From contig NZ_JAQTUH010000004.1 in NCBI RefSeq assembly GCF_028710345.1, positions 33,183-97,182 of the forward strand: a DNA stretch of 64,000 nt, read 5' to 3'. Under the pieces are notes generated by a model. It was not told the DNA's origin. It saw only the letters and a list, made by a program, of their open reading frames with translations, and searched no databases. Position numbers and translations under genes: made by a program. Position 1 is the first letter of the stretch, and each line of letters begins with the position of its first letter. The DNA is from Sulfuricurvum sp. GTDB taxonomy: Bacteria; Campylobacterota; Campylobacteria; Campylobacterales; Sulfurimonadaceae. Of this stretch, positions 1 to 9,445 are shown one piece after another.

Positions 1-3000
1 CAACGCTTCCTGTTCCGGTCAAGATGAGTTCATCCGCCCCTGTCCCTACAGCAATTGTATCGGTTGATGCCAAGTCTGCTTGGCGCATTGTGATTGTATC
101 CGCCCCGGTTCCGGTCGTGATACTCATATCAGCATCTACGGTTGCAGTTGAGAGATTAATTTGTACAGCATTTGCCCCGGCAGCAGATGCATTAACGGTT
201 CGGATATATCCTCCGCTCGCTGTTTTTATCGCTTCATCTCCGAGGGTCAATGTGTGTGCGCCTGTGCTGGTCAACGTTAGTTTTTCCACATTCGTCACAT
301 TAGCGAAATTGGCATCTACCAACGTTGCAACACCACTAATTTTTAACTCATCCGCTGTCCCTACACCACCATCGATAGTATCTGTATTGGCATTGGTAAA
401 ATTCGTATTAGATATGATAATAATATCATCGCCCAATCCAGCATTTACCGTATTCACACCGCTACCGAGAGTAATAGTATCATTTCCGACTGAGGTATTG
501 ACTGTAACACTGCTCGTAATAGCGCTTACATCGATTGTCGATGTTTTCGTACCTGTTGCGGCAGTCGCATTTACTGTTACATCTGTTCCAATTCCATTAG
601 CGACCGTTAATACGTTAGTATTATCACTCAATTTGATCGTATTGATTCCGCTAAGACCTGCTTGTAATGCCGTGTTTGTTAAATTCACGGCATCTGTGAA
701 CTCTAATATATCCGATCCTCCTAGACCCAATGCAATAGAATCAGTAGCACTCAAATCAGCAGAAGACATAACAACGGTTTCATTTCCAGCACCACCGTTG
801 ATTGTTACATCTTTTCCACTTAATCCGCCGATATCAATCGAAATATTATGGGTAGCAACTGATGCCGTAGCGTCTACGATCAAAAGATTATTCGCTTTTG
901 CGTTAGCACCAAGTGCAATCGTTTGGTCGGTTGCACTATCACTCAATTTGATTGTTTCAATCGTTTTTACATTTACAAGCATTGCATCGGTGATTGCAGC
1001 AGTATCGGTGATTTTAAGAACATCTGCAGTTCCTCCATCCCCATTGATATGATCTGCTCCGGTCAAATAACCACTCGCTATTTCAATAGTATCATTTCCG
1101 CTTCCAGCGTTGATCGTATCAATCCCTTGCCCCATTTTAATCGTATCATCACCACTTCCTGCATTGACGGTTACTGCTGTTGTCATGCCAGTGGCATTGA
1201 TTGTTGCACCATTGGTAAGTACAGTAGTATCTACCGTATTGACCCCGGCTAATGATGCATTTGCTGCGATTGTTACCGATTGACCGGTGCCATCCGTCAT
1301 TAATTTCAGTGTTTCAATCCCAAGCGTGCCAGCATTATTAAATTGTGAATCAATAATTGTCGCTGTACCTGAGATTTGTAGGACATCCGCTCCGTCTCCG
1401 GCATTAATAGCGTCTCCACTAGTAAAACTAGCCGCTGTGATTTTGATCGTATCTGCTCCACTACCACTATTTATCGTATTTGCTCCACTTCCCAAAGTAA
1501 GAACATCATTCCCTCCAGCAGTAGTGATCGCTAACGCCCCCGCTTGCAACGTTGCATCAACCGTTACTGCTTGAGCATAGGTGATTGCTGAACCATCAAC
1601 ACTATTAAATTTACCGTCTGCCAATGTCACCGTTTGTATTGCATTAACATTAGCAAGTTTCAACGTTTCAAATCCGGTAAGTCCGCTCATGTCACCCGCT
1701 ACTAATCCTGCAGCAGTTGTGAGTTCTAAGACATCCGTTCCACCACCCACATTGATAAGATCAGCTGACGATATATCTGCTGATTTTATTTTGATTGTAT
1801 CGGCACCGGCACCTGTTGTTACTTTTGTATTAGCATTCGTACTTGCTTGTGAAAGGTCTACTGTCACTTTATTGGTTCCTGTGAGCGCAGCAACTACCTC
1901 TGTAATTCCACTTCCCCCATTGATAGCTTCATCACCGATCACAATGCTTTGGTTGTTAGCATCAGCAAGTATTATTTTCTCTACATTAGTGATATTGGTA
2001 AAATTCGCATCGAGCAAACTAGCTGAACCGCTCAAAATAATAGTATCATTTCCGATACCGCCATCAATCGTATCACCGGAATTAAGTGTTGCGGCACTAA
2101 CATATATCACATCATTACCATCACCAGCACTAATCGTATTATTGGAAGTACCTGCGGTGATCGTATCGACACCACTTCCTCCATTAATAGTAATGGCTCC
2201 GCTATAGCCACCAGCATCGATTGTATTCAAACCTGTAGTTGTAGAAGCATCCACGGTCGTAATACCGTTGGCTTTTGCATGAGTATCTGCAACCGTAACC
2301 GATTTATCACCTGTGCCACTCAATTTGAGCGTTTCAAAACCGGTTATTGCTGTGAGTTTCGCATCTGTGATAGCAGTTGTACCAGTAACCTCAAGAATAT
2401 CGGTTCCGGCACCACCGACCAGTGTATCAGCATTAGCATCCGCCAATGCCGCACTAGTCATAATTACCTTGTCATTACCTCCACCCATATCGATTGTATT
2501 AACACCATTTCCAATCGTAACAATATCGGCACCTGTACCTGTTGTAATATTTAACGCATTGGTAAACGTATGTGCATCAACGGTAACGACACCGGTAATT
2601 GTGGATGCATCTACGGTATTTAATGTTGCACTATTGGCTAGTGTCAATGTTTGTGCATCAGTTTTTGTAGCATCATTGAGACTGATTTTTTCAAAACCGC
2701 TAACTCCCGTAAAGAGACTTGTATCCAAATTAACCTGATCAATAAATTCAATCGTATCGGTTCCATTACCCCCGATATATGTATCGCTAGCTGTCAGCTG
2801 TGCCGCTTTCGTTTTAATCGTATCAGCTCCGGTTCCTCCCGTAAACTTTAGGTCCATATCACTACTCATAGAGGAAAGATCCACTGTTACATTTGTTGCA
2901 GCTGCCCCATTGATCTCTTTAATCCCATCTCCAGCATGACGGGCCAAATTTCCCAATGTCAAAGATTGATCATTCCCCGCACCCAACTTGATAATTTCAA

Positions 3001-6000
3001 CGCTATCAACATTTGTAAATGCGCTATCGACTAATGTCACTGCACCGACAAACTCTATTGTATCATTTCCGAGATTCCCATGAATAGTATCACCACTTGT
3101 GAGTTCCCCCGCAGCTATTTTGAATGTATCATCACCATAACCACTATTAATAGTCATCCCAACATCAGTTGCCATACCGCTCATATCAATGCTTAACGTT
3201 TTTCCTGTACCCATAATAGTCGCATCAATGGTACGGATTCCCGCATTGAGTGCTTTATCTCCAAGTGCCACATCTTGATTAGCATTAACATCTAGTTTTA
3301 ATGTTTCAACATTACGTACCAATGTAAAATCAGCATCCGTAAGTGTCCCGCTTGTAGCAGTAGTGATCTCTATAGTATCACTATTTCCTCCACCATCAAT
3401 ACTATCCGCCGCAGTCAATTCTGCAGCATCGATTTTGATCACATCATCTCCGCCACCAAGATTTAATGTATTCGCTTGTGCATTTGCAGCTAAGGTAATA
3501 GTCTCAATACCTGCTCCACCGTTGATAAGAGCAGCAGCAGTGAGGGCAGAGAGGGTAATATTAGCACCGCCTGTACCAATAACGTCAACATTACTCAACG
3601 ATTGTCCACCAGCGATAGTTCCAAGTGTTAAATTATAGAGACCAGTTCCGCTCAATTGAATCAATTCTATATGTGAAACATTCGTAAATGCCGCATCACT
3701 AATGTTTGTTGAAGAAGAAGTAATCTCCAATGTATCTCGTGTTGTTTGAGATCCTCCATCAATCGTATCTCCACTATTGAGATAATCGCTCGATATTTTA
3801 ATAATATCATCCCCTGCACCAGTATTGATCGTATCATTACCATGTCCGGCAGTAATAATATCTGCTCCTCCCGTTCGATTCACCGTTCCTACAGTCGAGA
3901 TATTGACATTAGTACTCATCGCCGAAGCATCAATGGTAATACTACCATTTGCATTTAATGCACTACCATCAATGATACTAATACCTGCAGCACTGGCATT
4001 AGCCGCCAAAGTGATTGATTGTGCTGTTGATGAGTCTGCTAATTTAATTTTTTCAATACTTTGCAATCCAGCAAGATCAGTATCAACAATCGATGCATTA
4101 TCACTCAATTGAAGAGTATCCGTACCGTTTCCTCCGATATAGGTTAATGTGCTGGTTACAACTCCATGTGACACATTAAGAACATCATCTCCGGCACCAC
4201 CCGTTACTTTTACGGTTGAAGCATCATAACTGCTATCAAGCGTTACGCTCACAGCATGACCTGTACTTAATGCCGATGCATCGATGTTGGCAATCGCTTT
4301 TGCTTTTGCGGCAGACCCTAGCGTTACCGTCTGTCCACCAAAATCTGAAAGTTTGACCGCTTCAAAATTAGACACTTTTGCAAAACTGCTATCTGTTAAA
4401 GCTGCTGCGTCGGTAATTACAAGGGTATCTCCAATCGTATGCGTACCACCATCAATACTGTCCGCTCCAGTCAAGTTTGCCGTAGTTACTTTAACAGTAT
4501 CATCACCGACACCGGTGACAACGTTCGCAACACCGCTTCCTAAAGAAACGGTATCATCTCCCGCGGCCGTTGTAATTCTTAATCCAAGAGCCGCCATTGC
4601 AGAAGCATCGATGGTACTCGCCGTTGCAGCAGCTGCATCGATCTCTAATATCCCCGCACCCAGTGCTTCAGCAGCAAGCGTCAGTTTTTGTCCCGTTCCT
4701 GCATGTAATTTGACAATTTCAACATTCGACACATTCGTAAACGCAGTATCTAAAATATCGGCACTATCGGTAAATTCTAACGTATCACCTCCACTAATGT
4801 TTGCTCCCATATTAATAGTATCACCACTGGTAAGCTGTGCACTGTTCATTTTAATGGTATCAATACCACTTCCCATTGTAATTGTCAAATTCGCATCATT
4901 AACCATACTTGAAACATCGATAGTGGATCCCGTAGTTTGAAGCGTAGGGGTAGCAGGAACCGTAATCGTATCCATCGACGTGTTAATAATTCTAATTCCA
5001 GCTGTTTTGGCAGCATCACCCAATGTAATACTGTGTGCACCATTTTTGGCTATGACAAGGTTCTCAAGATTTGTAGAGAGGGTAAAATCACTGTCCACAA
5101 CCGTAGCAACATCAATAATCTTGAGGACATCACTTCCATTTCCACCCTGAATCGATGTTGTGGCAGTAAGATCAGCAGTTTTCATAATGACTGTATCCGC
5201 TACATCTCCCCCTTTGACCGTAAAGGTTCCGCTTGTCGGTGCCAGCACACTCAAATCAGCGGTCAATGAACCGGTAAGTGCCGATCCGTCAAGCTCAGTA
5301 ATTCCAGCTGCTTTAGTATTTGCCCCAAGGGTAACGCTTTGTGCACCTAACGCATCAAGCTTGATAGTATCGATCGCATTCCCTGTCGCTTTAATTTTGG
5401 ATTCTACCGTATTGGTATCCATAATATTATCAGAGTTGCTATCACTTTCAGCCGTTGCTGTCGTAAACTCCAAAACTACATTACCCGTCCCTGTAACTGT
5501 ATCAGCGATGGTAAAATCAGCATACGCAACTTTGACGGTATCGGCACTGTTGATGAGAGCACCACTTCCCCCAAGACTTACAGCATCTATTCCCGCTCCA
5601 AGATTAACGATATCATCACCACTTCCTGTCGTAATGCTATTGGTTGCTGTTCCTACAGTAATAGTATTATTACCATTTCCAGCATTGATCGCTACACCTG
5701 TGGTGGTCGCGCCCGTCGTAATCGTATCATTGCCACTTGCAGTTGTAATCGTAATTCCACCCGTAACGTCCAATTCTAAATGGGCATCAATCGTAGTATT
5801 GCCTGCACCCGTTGCAGTAACGGCTTTAAAATTATTAGCATCTACAATCGTCACACTTGAATCTCCGGTAGCCGCCGAAAGGAGTAGTGTATCCATATTG
5901 GTCACCGTACCCGCCACCGTTCCCAATGCTCCCGCCGTGGTCACCTCTAAAATATCCGCAGTCGAGGTAGCATTGCCCGTAAGAGTATCATTTCCAACCG

Positions 6001-7396
6001 CGACATTAGTAGCAGTCATCTTGACCGTCGTTCCCCCTGTCCCTGCTAAAACCGTAAAAGCACCATCACTCGTCATCGACGATAGGTCTACCACTGCCGC
6101 ACCTGTCGCCGCTGTGGTTGCCAAATCGATTTTCGTAATACCGGCAGTTTTTGCTTTATCCCCTAATGTAACCGTTGTAGTAGTTGCAATCCCCTCAACT
6201 GTTTCAACAGATGTAATATGGGTAAATGCCACATCACTAATCGTCGCACCGTTGAGGATAATTTTATCGGTTCCTGTTCCTCCAATAATCGTATCATCTG
6301 AATCAAGATTAGTACTTGTTACCGTTAAGGTATTGTTTCCATTTCCTAAATCGATATGATCATTTCCCGCACTTGCTTTGACAACATCATTACCATCCCC
6401 TGCATTGATGTACAAATCATAGGCACCGGAGACTGCTACATTAACAGTACGAGCACTCGCATCAATTGTATCTACCGCACTCCCGCCATTAATAGTATCA
6501 ATACTATCAGTCGCACCTAAAGTTACACTATTAACATTATTTGAGAGAGTCAAAATCTCAACACTGGATAGTTTTGCCAAATCAGTACCGATCAATGTCA
6601 CCCCTGCGGTTGCATTGAGTACGTCGCGTCCTGCTCCACCATTTACACTCACCGTTCCCATATCGGTAGAAGCTGCAATATTGATCGTATCAACGGCTGA
6701 ACCCAACGTAACGGTTTTTACCGTTCCACCGAGAGTAAGATCGATAGCAGAGTTAGCATTAGTAGCATCAAGAACTTCAAATTTTTCTAATGTTGATGCC
6801 GTTTTCATATCGAGCGTCAATGACCCCATACCGGTATCAACTTTTAAAATATCATTCCCACCAAGAGGATCAAATCCATTTGCTGCCGCAGTATAAAGGA
6901 TAGTATCAGCACTTGCACTCCCTACAATACTCAATGCCGAAGCATCCGTTCCCGCCTGGCTCCCTGCAAAAGTAAAACTTAACGCTCTTGTATCAACAAC
7001 AGTTCCTGTCGTAGTATTTGTACTGATAGTCAATGAGCGTAACAACGTTTGAACAATTACATCTGTAACTGTTTGGGTAAACGTAATTTTTGTCGTAGAA
7101 ATATTGATTGGATCAATATTCCCTATCGTTGCCCATGTAGCTCCACTGTCACTACTGTATTGGATACTATTATTACCCGCTACAAACTGAACCCGAGACG
7201 TTGCTGTTCCTGTTGCTATTGCAATCGTATCGTATTGCAATAATCCACTGATTGTGAGGGTATCACCACTAACCAATCCTGCCGATGCTGTGGTACTAAA
7301 CGTTGCACCTGTGCTTAGATTAGCACTACCATCAATATAATCACTTGCTGTACCAAGAGTATGCGCTTTATCTGCTATTACTACTGTTGCTGCCAT
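1..7396 (-). CDS. Giant repeat-rich surface/adhesin-like protein (3' end outside window)
   Basis: An open frame on the minus strand starts at ATG 7396-7394 and stays open to the window edge: 2465 complete codons with no stop in the stretches I translated. The start has a good ribosome site (AAAAGGA, 7403-7409, 6 nt away). It begins MAATVVIADKAHTLG with no Sec signal. From about residue 200 it is built of some 18 modules of about 113 residues (about 339 bp). Each has a phrase like VTLGDKAKTAGITKID, then GxGxDTI beta-roll-like turns, then a phrase like DAxFTNVxxVExLxL. It is rich in Thr, Ala, Gly, Asp and Asn, and I saw no Cys. The composition fits a secreted calcium-binding or adhesive beta-solenoid exported by a type I system, whose signal would lie in the missing C-terminus. 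Function is inferred. Protein family and total length are unknown from this window. Confidence 0.85.
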   Translation of the reverse strand, partial: MAATVVIADKAHTLGTASDYIDGSANLSTGATFSTTASAGLVSGDTLTISGLLQYDTIAIATGTATSRVQFVAGNNSIQYSSDSGATWATIGNIDPINISTTKITFTQTVTDVIVQTLLRSLTISTNTTTGTVVDTRALSFTFAGSQAGTDASALSIVGSASADTILYTAAANGFDPLGGNDILKVDTGMGSLTLDMKTASTLEKFEVLDATNANSAIDLTLGGTVKTVTLGSAVDTINIAASTDMGTVSVNGGAGRDVLNATAGVTLIGTDLAKLSSVEILTLSNNVNSVTLGATDSIDTINGGSAVDTIDASARTVNVAVSGAYDLYINAGDGNDVVKASAGNDHIDLGNGNNTLTVTSTNLDSDDTIIGGTGTDKIILNGATISDVAFTHITSVETVEGIATTTTVTLGDKAKTAGITKIDLATTAATGAAVVDLSSMTSDGAFTVLAGTGGTTVKMTATNVAVGNDTLTGNATSTADILEVTTAGALGTVAGTVTNMDTLLLSAATGDSSVTIVDANNFKAVTATGAGNTTIDAHLELDVTGGITITTASGNDTITTGATTTGVAINAGNGNNTITVGTATNSITTGSGDDIVNLGAGIDAVSLGGSGALINSADTVKVAYADFTIADTVTGTGNVVLEFTTATAESDSNSDNIMDTNTVESKIKATGNAIDTIKLDALGAQSVTLGANTKAAGITELDGSALTGSLTADLSVLAPTSGTFTVKGGDVADTVIMKTADLTATTSIQGGNGSDVLKIIDVATVVDSDFTLSTNLENLVIAKNGAHSITLGDAAKTAGIRIINTSMDTITVPATPTLQTTGSTIDVSSMVNDANLTITMGSGIDTIKMNSAQLTSGDTINMGANISGGDTLEFTDSADILDTAFTNVSNVEIVKLHAGTGQKLTLAAEALGAGILEIDAAAATASTIDASAMAALGLRITTAAGDDTVSLGSGVANVVTGVGDDTVKVTTANLTGADSIDGGTHTIGDTLVITDAAALTDSSFAKVSNFEAVKLSDFGGQTVTLGSAAKAKAIANIDASALSTGHAVSVTLDSSYDASTVKVTGGAGDDVLNVSHGVVTSTLTYIGGNGTDTLQLSDNASIVDTDLAGLQSIEKIKLADSSTAQSITLAANASAAGISIIDGSALNANGSITIDASAMSTNVNISTVGTVNRTGGADIITAGHGNDTINTGAGDDIIKISSDYLNSGDTIDGGSQTTRDTLEITSSSTNISDAAFTNVSHIELIQLSGTGLYNLTLGTIAGGQSLSNVDVIGTGGANITLSALTAAALINGGAGIETITLAANAQANTLNLGGGDDVIKIDAAELTAADSIDGGGNSDTIEITTATSGTLTDADFTLVRNVETLKLDVNANQDVALGDKALNAGIRTIDATIMGTGKTLSIDMSGMATDVGMTINSGYGDDTFKIAAGELTSGDTIHGNLGNDTIEFVGAVTLVDSAFTNVDSVEIIKLGAGNDQSLTLGNLARHAGDGIKEINGAAATNVTVDLSSMSSDMDLKFTGGTGADTIKTKAAQLTASDTYIGGNGTDTIEFIDQVNLDTSLFTGVSGFEKISLNDATKTDAQTLTLANSATLNTVDASTITGVVTVDAHTFTNALNITTGTGADIVTIGNGVNTIDMGGGNDKVIMTSAALADANADTLVGGAGTDILEVTGTTAITDAKLTAITGFETLKLSGTGDKSVTVADTHAKANGITTVDASTTTGLNTIDAGGYSGAITINGGSGVDTITAGTSNNTISAGDGNDVIYVSAATLNSGDTIDGGIGNDTIILSGSASLLDANFTNITNVEKIILADANNQSIVIGDEAINGGSGITEVVAALTGTNKVTVDLSQASTNANTKVTTGAGADTIKIKSADISSADLINVGGGTDVLELTTAAGLVAGDMSGLTGFETLKLANVNAIQTVTLADGKFNSVDGSAITYAQAVTVDATLQAGALAITTAGGNDVLTLGSGANTINSGSGADTIKITAASFTSGDAINAGDGADVLQISGTATIIDSQFNNAGTLGIETLKLMTDGTGQSVTIAANASLAGVNTVDTTVLTNGATINATGMTTAVTVNAGSGDDTIKMGQGIDTINAGSGNDTIEIASGYLTGADHINGDGGTADVLKITDTAAITDAMLVNVKTIETIKLSDSATDQTIALGANAKANNLLIVDATASVATHNISIDIGGLSGKDVTINGGAGNETVVMSSADLSATDSIALGLGGSDILEFTDAVNLTNTALQAGLSGINTIKLSDNTNVLTVANGIGTDVTVNATAATGTKTSTIDVSAITSSVTVNTSVGNDTITLGSGVNTVNAGLGDDIIIISNTNFTNANTDTIDGGVGTADELKISGVATLVDANFANVTNVEKLTLTSTGAHTLTLGDEAIKTASGGYIRTVNASAAGANAVQINLSTATVDADMSITTGTGADTITMRQADLASTDTIAVGTGADELILTGTGSV

Positions 7397-7402
7397 TGTC
7401 AA

Positions 7403-7488
7403 TCCTTTTGGTTCTGCCTTATTGCAGTTTAGGTGGAGTTATCTATCATAAATATCGACGTATTCAAAAAATTCTGTAACCTATTATA
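7403..7488 (-). promoter_or_regulatory. Leader of the giant repeat gene: candidate -10 boxes and ribosome site
   Basis: On the minus strand a TATAAT hexamer lies at 7488-7483, about 87 nt before the ATG. Nearer the gene, GTCGATAT (7459-7452) is preceded by TACA 15 nt upstream, a weak match to the sigma-28 pattern TAAA-N15-GCCGATAA. The ribosome site AAAAGGA is at 7409-7403. The upstream stretch 7490-7620 is very AT-rich with T runs and holds no convincing gene. Confidence 0.35.
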
Positions 7489-7622
7489 ACTCAAATCTAT
7501 AACCGAGTAAGCAAAAAAATTATTACACACTAAAATTAAGAATTTTTTAGTAAAAAGCAAAAGGTGTACCATAGATAAAAAAAGACAAAAAAAAGGAAAT
7601 TGAAGAGAATTTATGAAAGATT

Positions 7623-7802
7623 GCAACCCGAAGGTTGCTATATGAGATTGTTACTATTGTAACAATCTCAATACGTTTTCTAAAGAAATGTGCACCGCTA
7701 CGCGGCAATATCATTTGCTACTATTGTAGCAAACCAAGAACACTTTCGAGGAAATGCCCTCGCAGCTTACGCTGCTTTATTTAGACTACTGAAGTAGTCT
7801 AA
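7623..7802 (-). repeat. Three tandem flagellin-type 3' ends with paired hairpins
   Basis: Reading the minus strand downstream from the flagellin stop, the coding tail NVLRLLQ-stop is followed by two more tails in the same sense: HFLESVLGLLQ-stop (stop near 7726) and HISLENVLRLLQ-stop (stop near 7661). Each LLQ-stop lies inside a perfect hairpin: 7781-7802 (10-bp stem), 7714-7733 (8-bp stem, loop TATT) and 7643-7670 (12-bp stem, loop TATT on the plus strand). Each is followed by a second hairpin: 7762-7775 (GCAGC/GCTGC), 7695-7705 (CCGC/GCGG) and 7623-7638 (GCAACC/GGTTGC). Stem sequences differ between copies while pairing is kept. They may act as serial transcription terminators or 3'-end stabilisers. 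Confidence 0.75.
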
Positions 7803-9207
7803 GAACATTTTGTTGAACAGCATTTGCTTGAGACATAGCATAAGAGCCAGACTGAGCAAGGATGTTGTATTTAGAGAAGTTCGCAGATTCTGCCGCAAAA
7901 TCGACATCACGAATATTCGACTCTGCCGCTTTAACATTTACTTGCGTTACAGAGATATTATTGATCGTTGATACCATTTGATTTTGGACTGAACCAAGAT
8001 CCGAACGGATAGAATCAAGCAATTTTTGTGCTGATTCAGCAATATCCATAACCAACATCGCTCCGCGAAGTGTCTCAACACCCGTACCGAGTGCGCTAGT
8101 TGCACTTGAAAGAACATGTGCTCCGGCTGCACTCGCAACATTGGCATCAAAAGAATTGATAACATCGTTCAAGTTGACAGTTGTATTTGCTGAATTAGCC
8201 ATCCCCGCACTTGTCATTGTGATATCACGTGAATCCAAGCGAGTCAATGTCAATCGTCCGTACGTTGTAACCCCTGAGAAGGTACCTGCTCCGGCAGTTG
8301 CTACAATACCGCGTCCATCAAGGCTTCGCAAATGCAATTGACCTTGTGTATCGGTAAATGCTTCTACTCCGGTTTGCGTTTTAACCGCATTGATCGCATT
8401 CACCAAACGTCCGTCATTATCTCCGGTTTGTACACCGCTGATCGTTCCGATTTTAACACCATTAATAGAAAGACTAACAACATCTCCAGCTGTTAGGGAT
8501 GCTGTCATTGAATGCTCAACATTTGCTGTCGCACGAACACCAAGTTGATCTTGGTTTTTGTTGATAACAGCCGCAAGAGCACCTAATCCGCTCCCTGCAC
8601 TGGTACTGATTTTTACAGACTCTAGTGTTACACCGTTGATCACGGCTGCAAGATTACTTGAAGCTGTTACAGTAGCACCTGTCTCTACGTGTATTGAACC
8701 GATTTTGGTTGCTTGGGTTGACCCGATACTCGCTTTAACGGTTTGGTTTGAGTATGCTCCGATTTGGAACTCTTTATTACTAAATCCACCAGATAGCATT
8801 TGTTGACCGTTGAACGAAGTGGTATTGGCAATAGTGTTCAAACTCTCAATCAAACGTGTAATGTCTTTTTGGAGTGCTTTACGAGAATCGGCTGTTTGAC
8901 CGTCTTGTGCCGCTTGAGTCGCTTTGGTTTTAATTGTATCAAGAATTTTTAGTTGTTCGTCCATTGCTTTATCGGCAACTTGGATCATACCAATTCCGTC
9001 ATTCGCATTCGATATCGCTTGTCCTAATGCACTTGATTGTGATCGTAGTGAATCCGCAATCGCCATTCCTGATGCATCGTCCGCCGCTGTATTGATACGA
9101 AGACCACTTGAAAGTTTAGAGAGAGAACTATCCAAACTACGGTTATTAATCATCGCGTTGTTGTGAGCATTTAATGCCGCTATGTTTGTGTTGATTTTAA
9201 ATCCCAT
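7786..9207 (-). CDS. flaA: Flagellin
   Basis: The 473-residue structural subunit of the flagellar filament is exported by the flagellar type III system. The N-terminal D0/D1 region (starts [15 protein letters not shown], continues [20 protein letters not shown]) and the C-terminal D1/D0 region (ends [14 protein letters not shown]) are typical of the family. The middle, about residues 175-370, is the variable exposed part. The helix around residue 90 is of the epsilonproteobacterial type, which in relatives is not seen by TLR5 (family knowledge). The ribosome site AAAGGA is 6 nt before ATG, and a sigma-28 promoter lies 64 nt upstream. The choice between flaA and flaB is uncertain because only one flagellin is visible. 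Two ghost 3' ends of flagellin type follow the gene. Confidence 0.95.
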   Translation of the reverse strand: MGFKINTNIAALNAHNNAMINNRSLDSSLSKLSSGLRINTAADDASGMAIADSLRSQSSALGQAISNANDGIGMIQVADKAMDEQLKILDTIKTKATQAAQDGQTADSRKALQKDITRLIESLNTIANTTSFNGQQMLSGGFSNKEFQIGAYSNQTVKASIGSTQATKIGSIHVETGATVTASSNLAAVINGVTLESVKISTSAGSGLGALAAVINKNQDQLGVRATANVEHSMTASLTAGDVVSLSINGVKIGTISGVQTGDNDGRLVNAINAVKTQTGVEAFTDTQGQLHLRSLDGRGIVATAGAGTFSGVTTYGRLTLTRLDSRDITMTSAGMANSANTTVNLNDVINSFDANVASAAGAHVLSSATSALGTGVETLRGAMLVMDIAESAQKLLDSIRSDLGSVQNQMVSTINNISVTQVNVKAAESNIRDVDFAAESANFSKYNILAQSGSYAMSQANAVQQNVLRLLQ

Positions 9208-9270
9208 GATAAATCCTTTATCGTTAGAGCTATGCTCTGAAGTTATTCAGCATCCTTGCTGTTACAGACT

Positions 9271-9297
9271 ATATCGGGAGATAAAAATAAAACTTTA
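9271..9297 (-). promoter_or_regulatory. Sigma-28 (FliA) promoter of flagellin
   Basis: On the minus strand TAAA (9297-9294) and CCCGATAT (9278-9271) are separated by exactly 15 nt, close to the sigma-28 pattern TAAA-N15-GCCGATAA. The 5' leader would be about 60 nt and holds two small hairpins (9249-9262 and 9226-9238) before the ribosome site at 9219-9214. Confidence 0.8.
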
Positions 9298-9350
9298 ACG
9301 GTTTTGCAAAAAAATTTGTTACACTTTCACAAATACATTAATTATAGTAC

Positions 9351-9420
9351 GCCAAAAGAGCTAAGCCCCTTTAGCTACGCTTGCCGCTTAGGCTACTAAA
9401 GCTTGCCTCTTACGAGGCAG
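9351..9420. repeat. REP-like hairpin repeat, copy 1
   Basis: This intergenic element between the flagellin promoter and topA begins GCCAAAAGAG and contains TGCCTC-TTAC-GAGGCA (9404-9419). A block of about 30 bp at 9374-9403 (GCTACGCTTGCCGCTTAGGC and on to CTAAAGCTT) is nearly identical to 29713-29742, with about three differences. Confidence 0.6.
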
Positions 9421-9445
9421 AAAATAAACGTTTAGGATTCATTTT

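Noticed and set aside
24-7243. Many plus-strand ORFs of 64-399 residues across the first 7.2 kb
   Set aside because: They are opposite-strand shadows of the continuous minus-strand repeat gene; the composition is repetitive, ribosome sites are lacking, and their sequences mirror the minus-strand modules.
7429-7626. Minus-strand 65-residue ORF upstream of the giant gene
   Set aside because: It covers an AT-rich promoter-like stretch, has no ribosome site and no recognisable feature.
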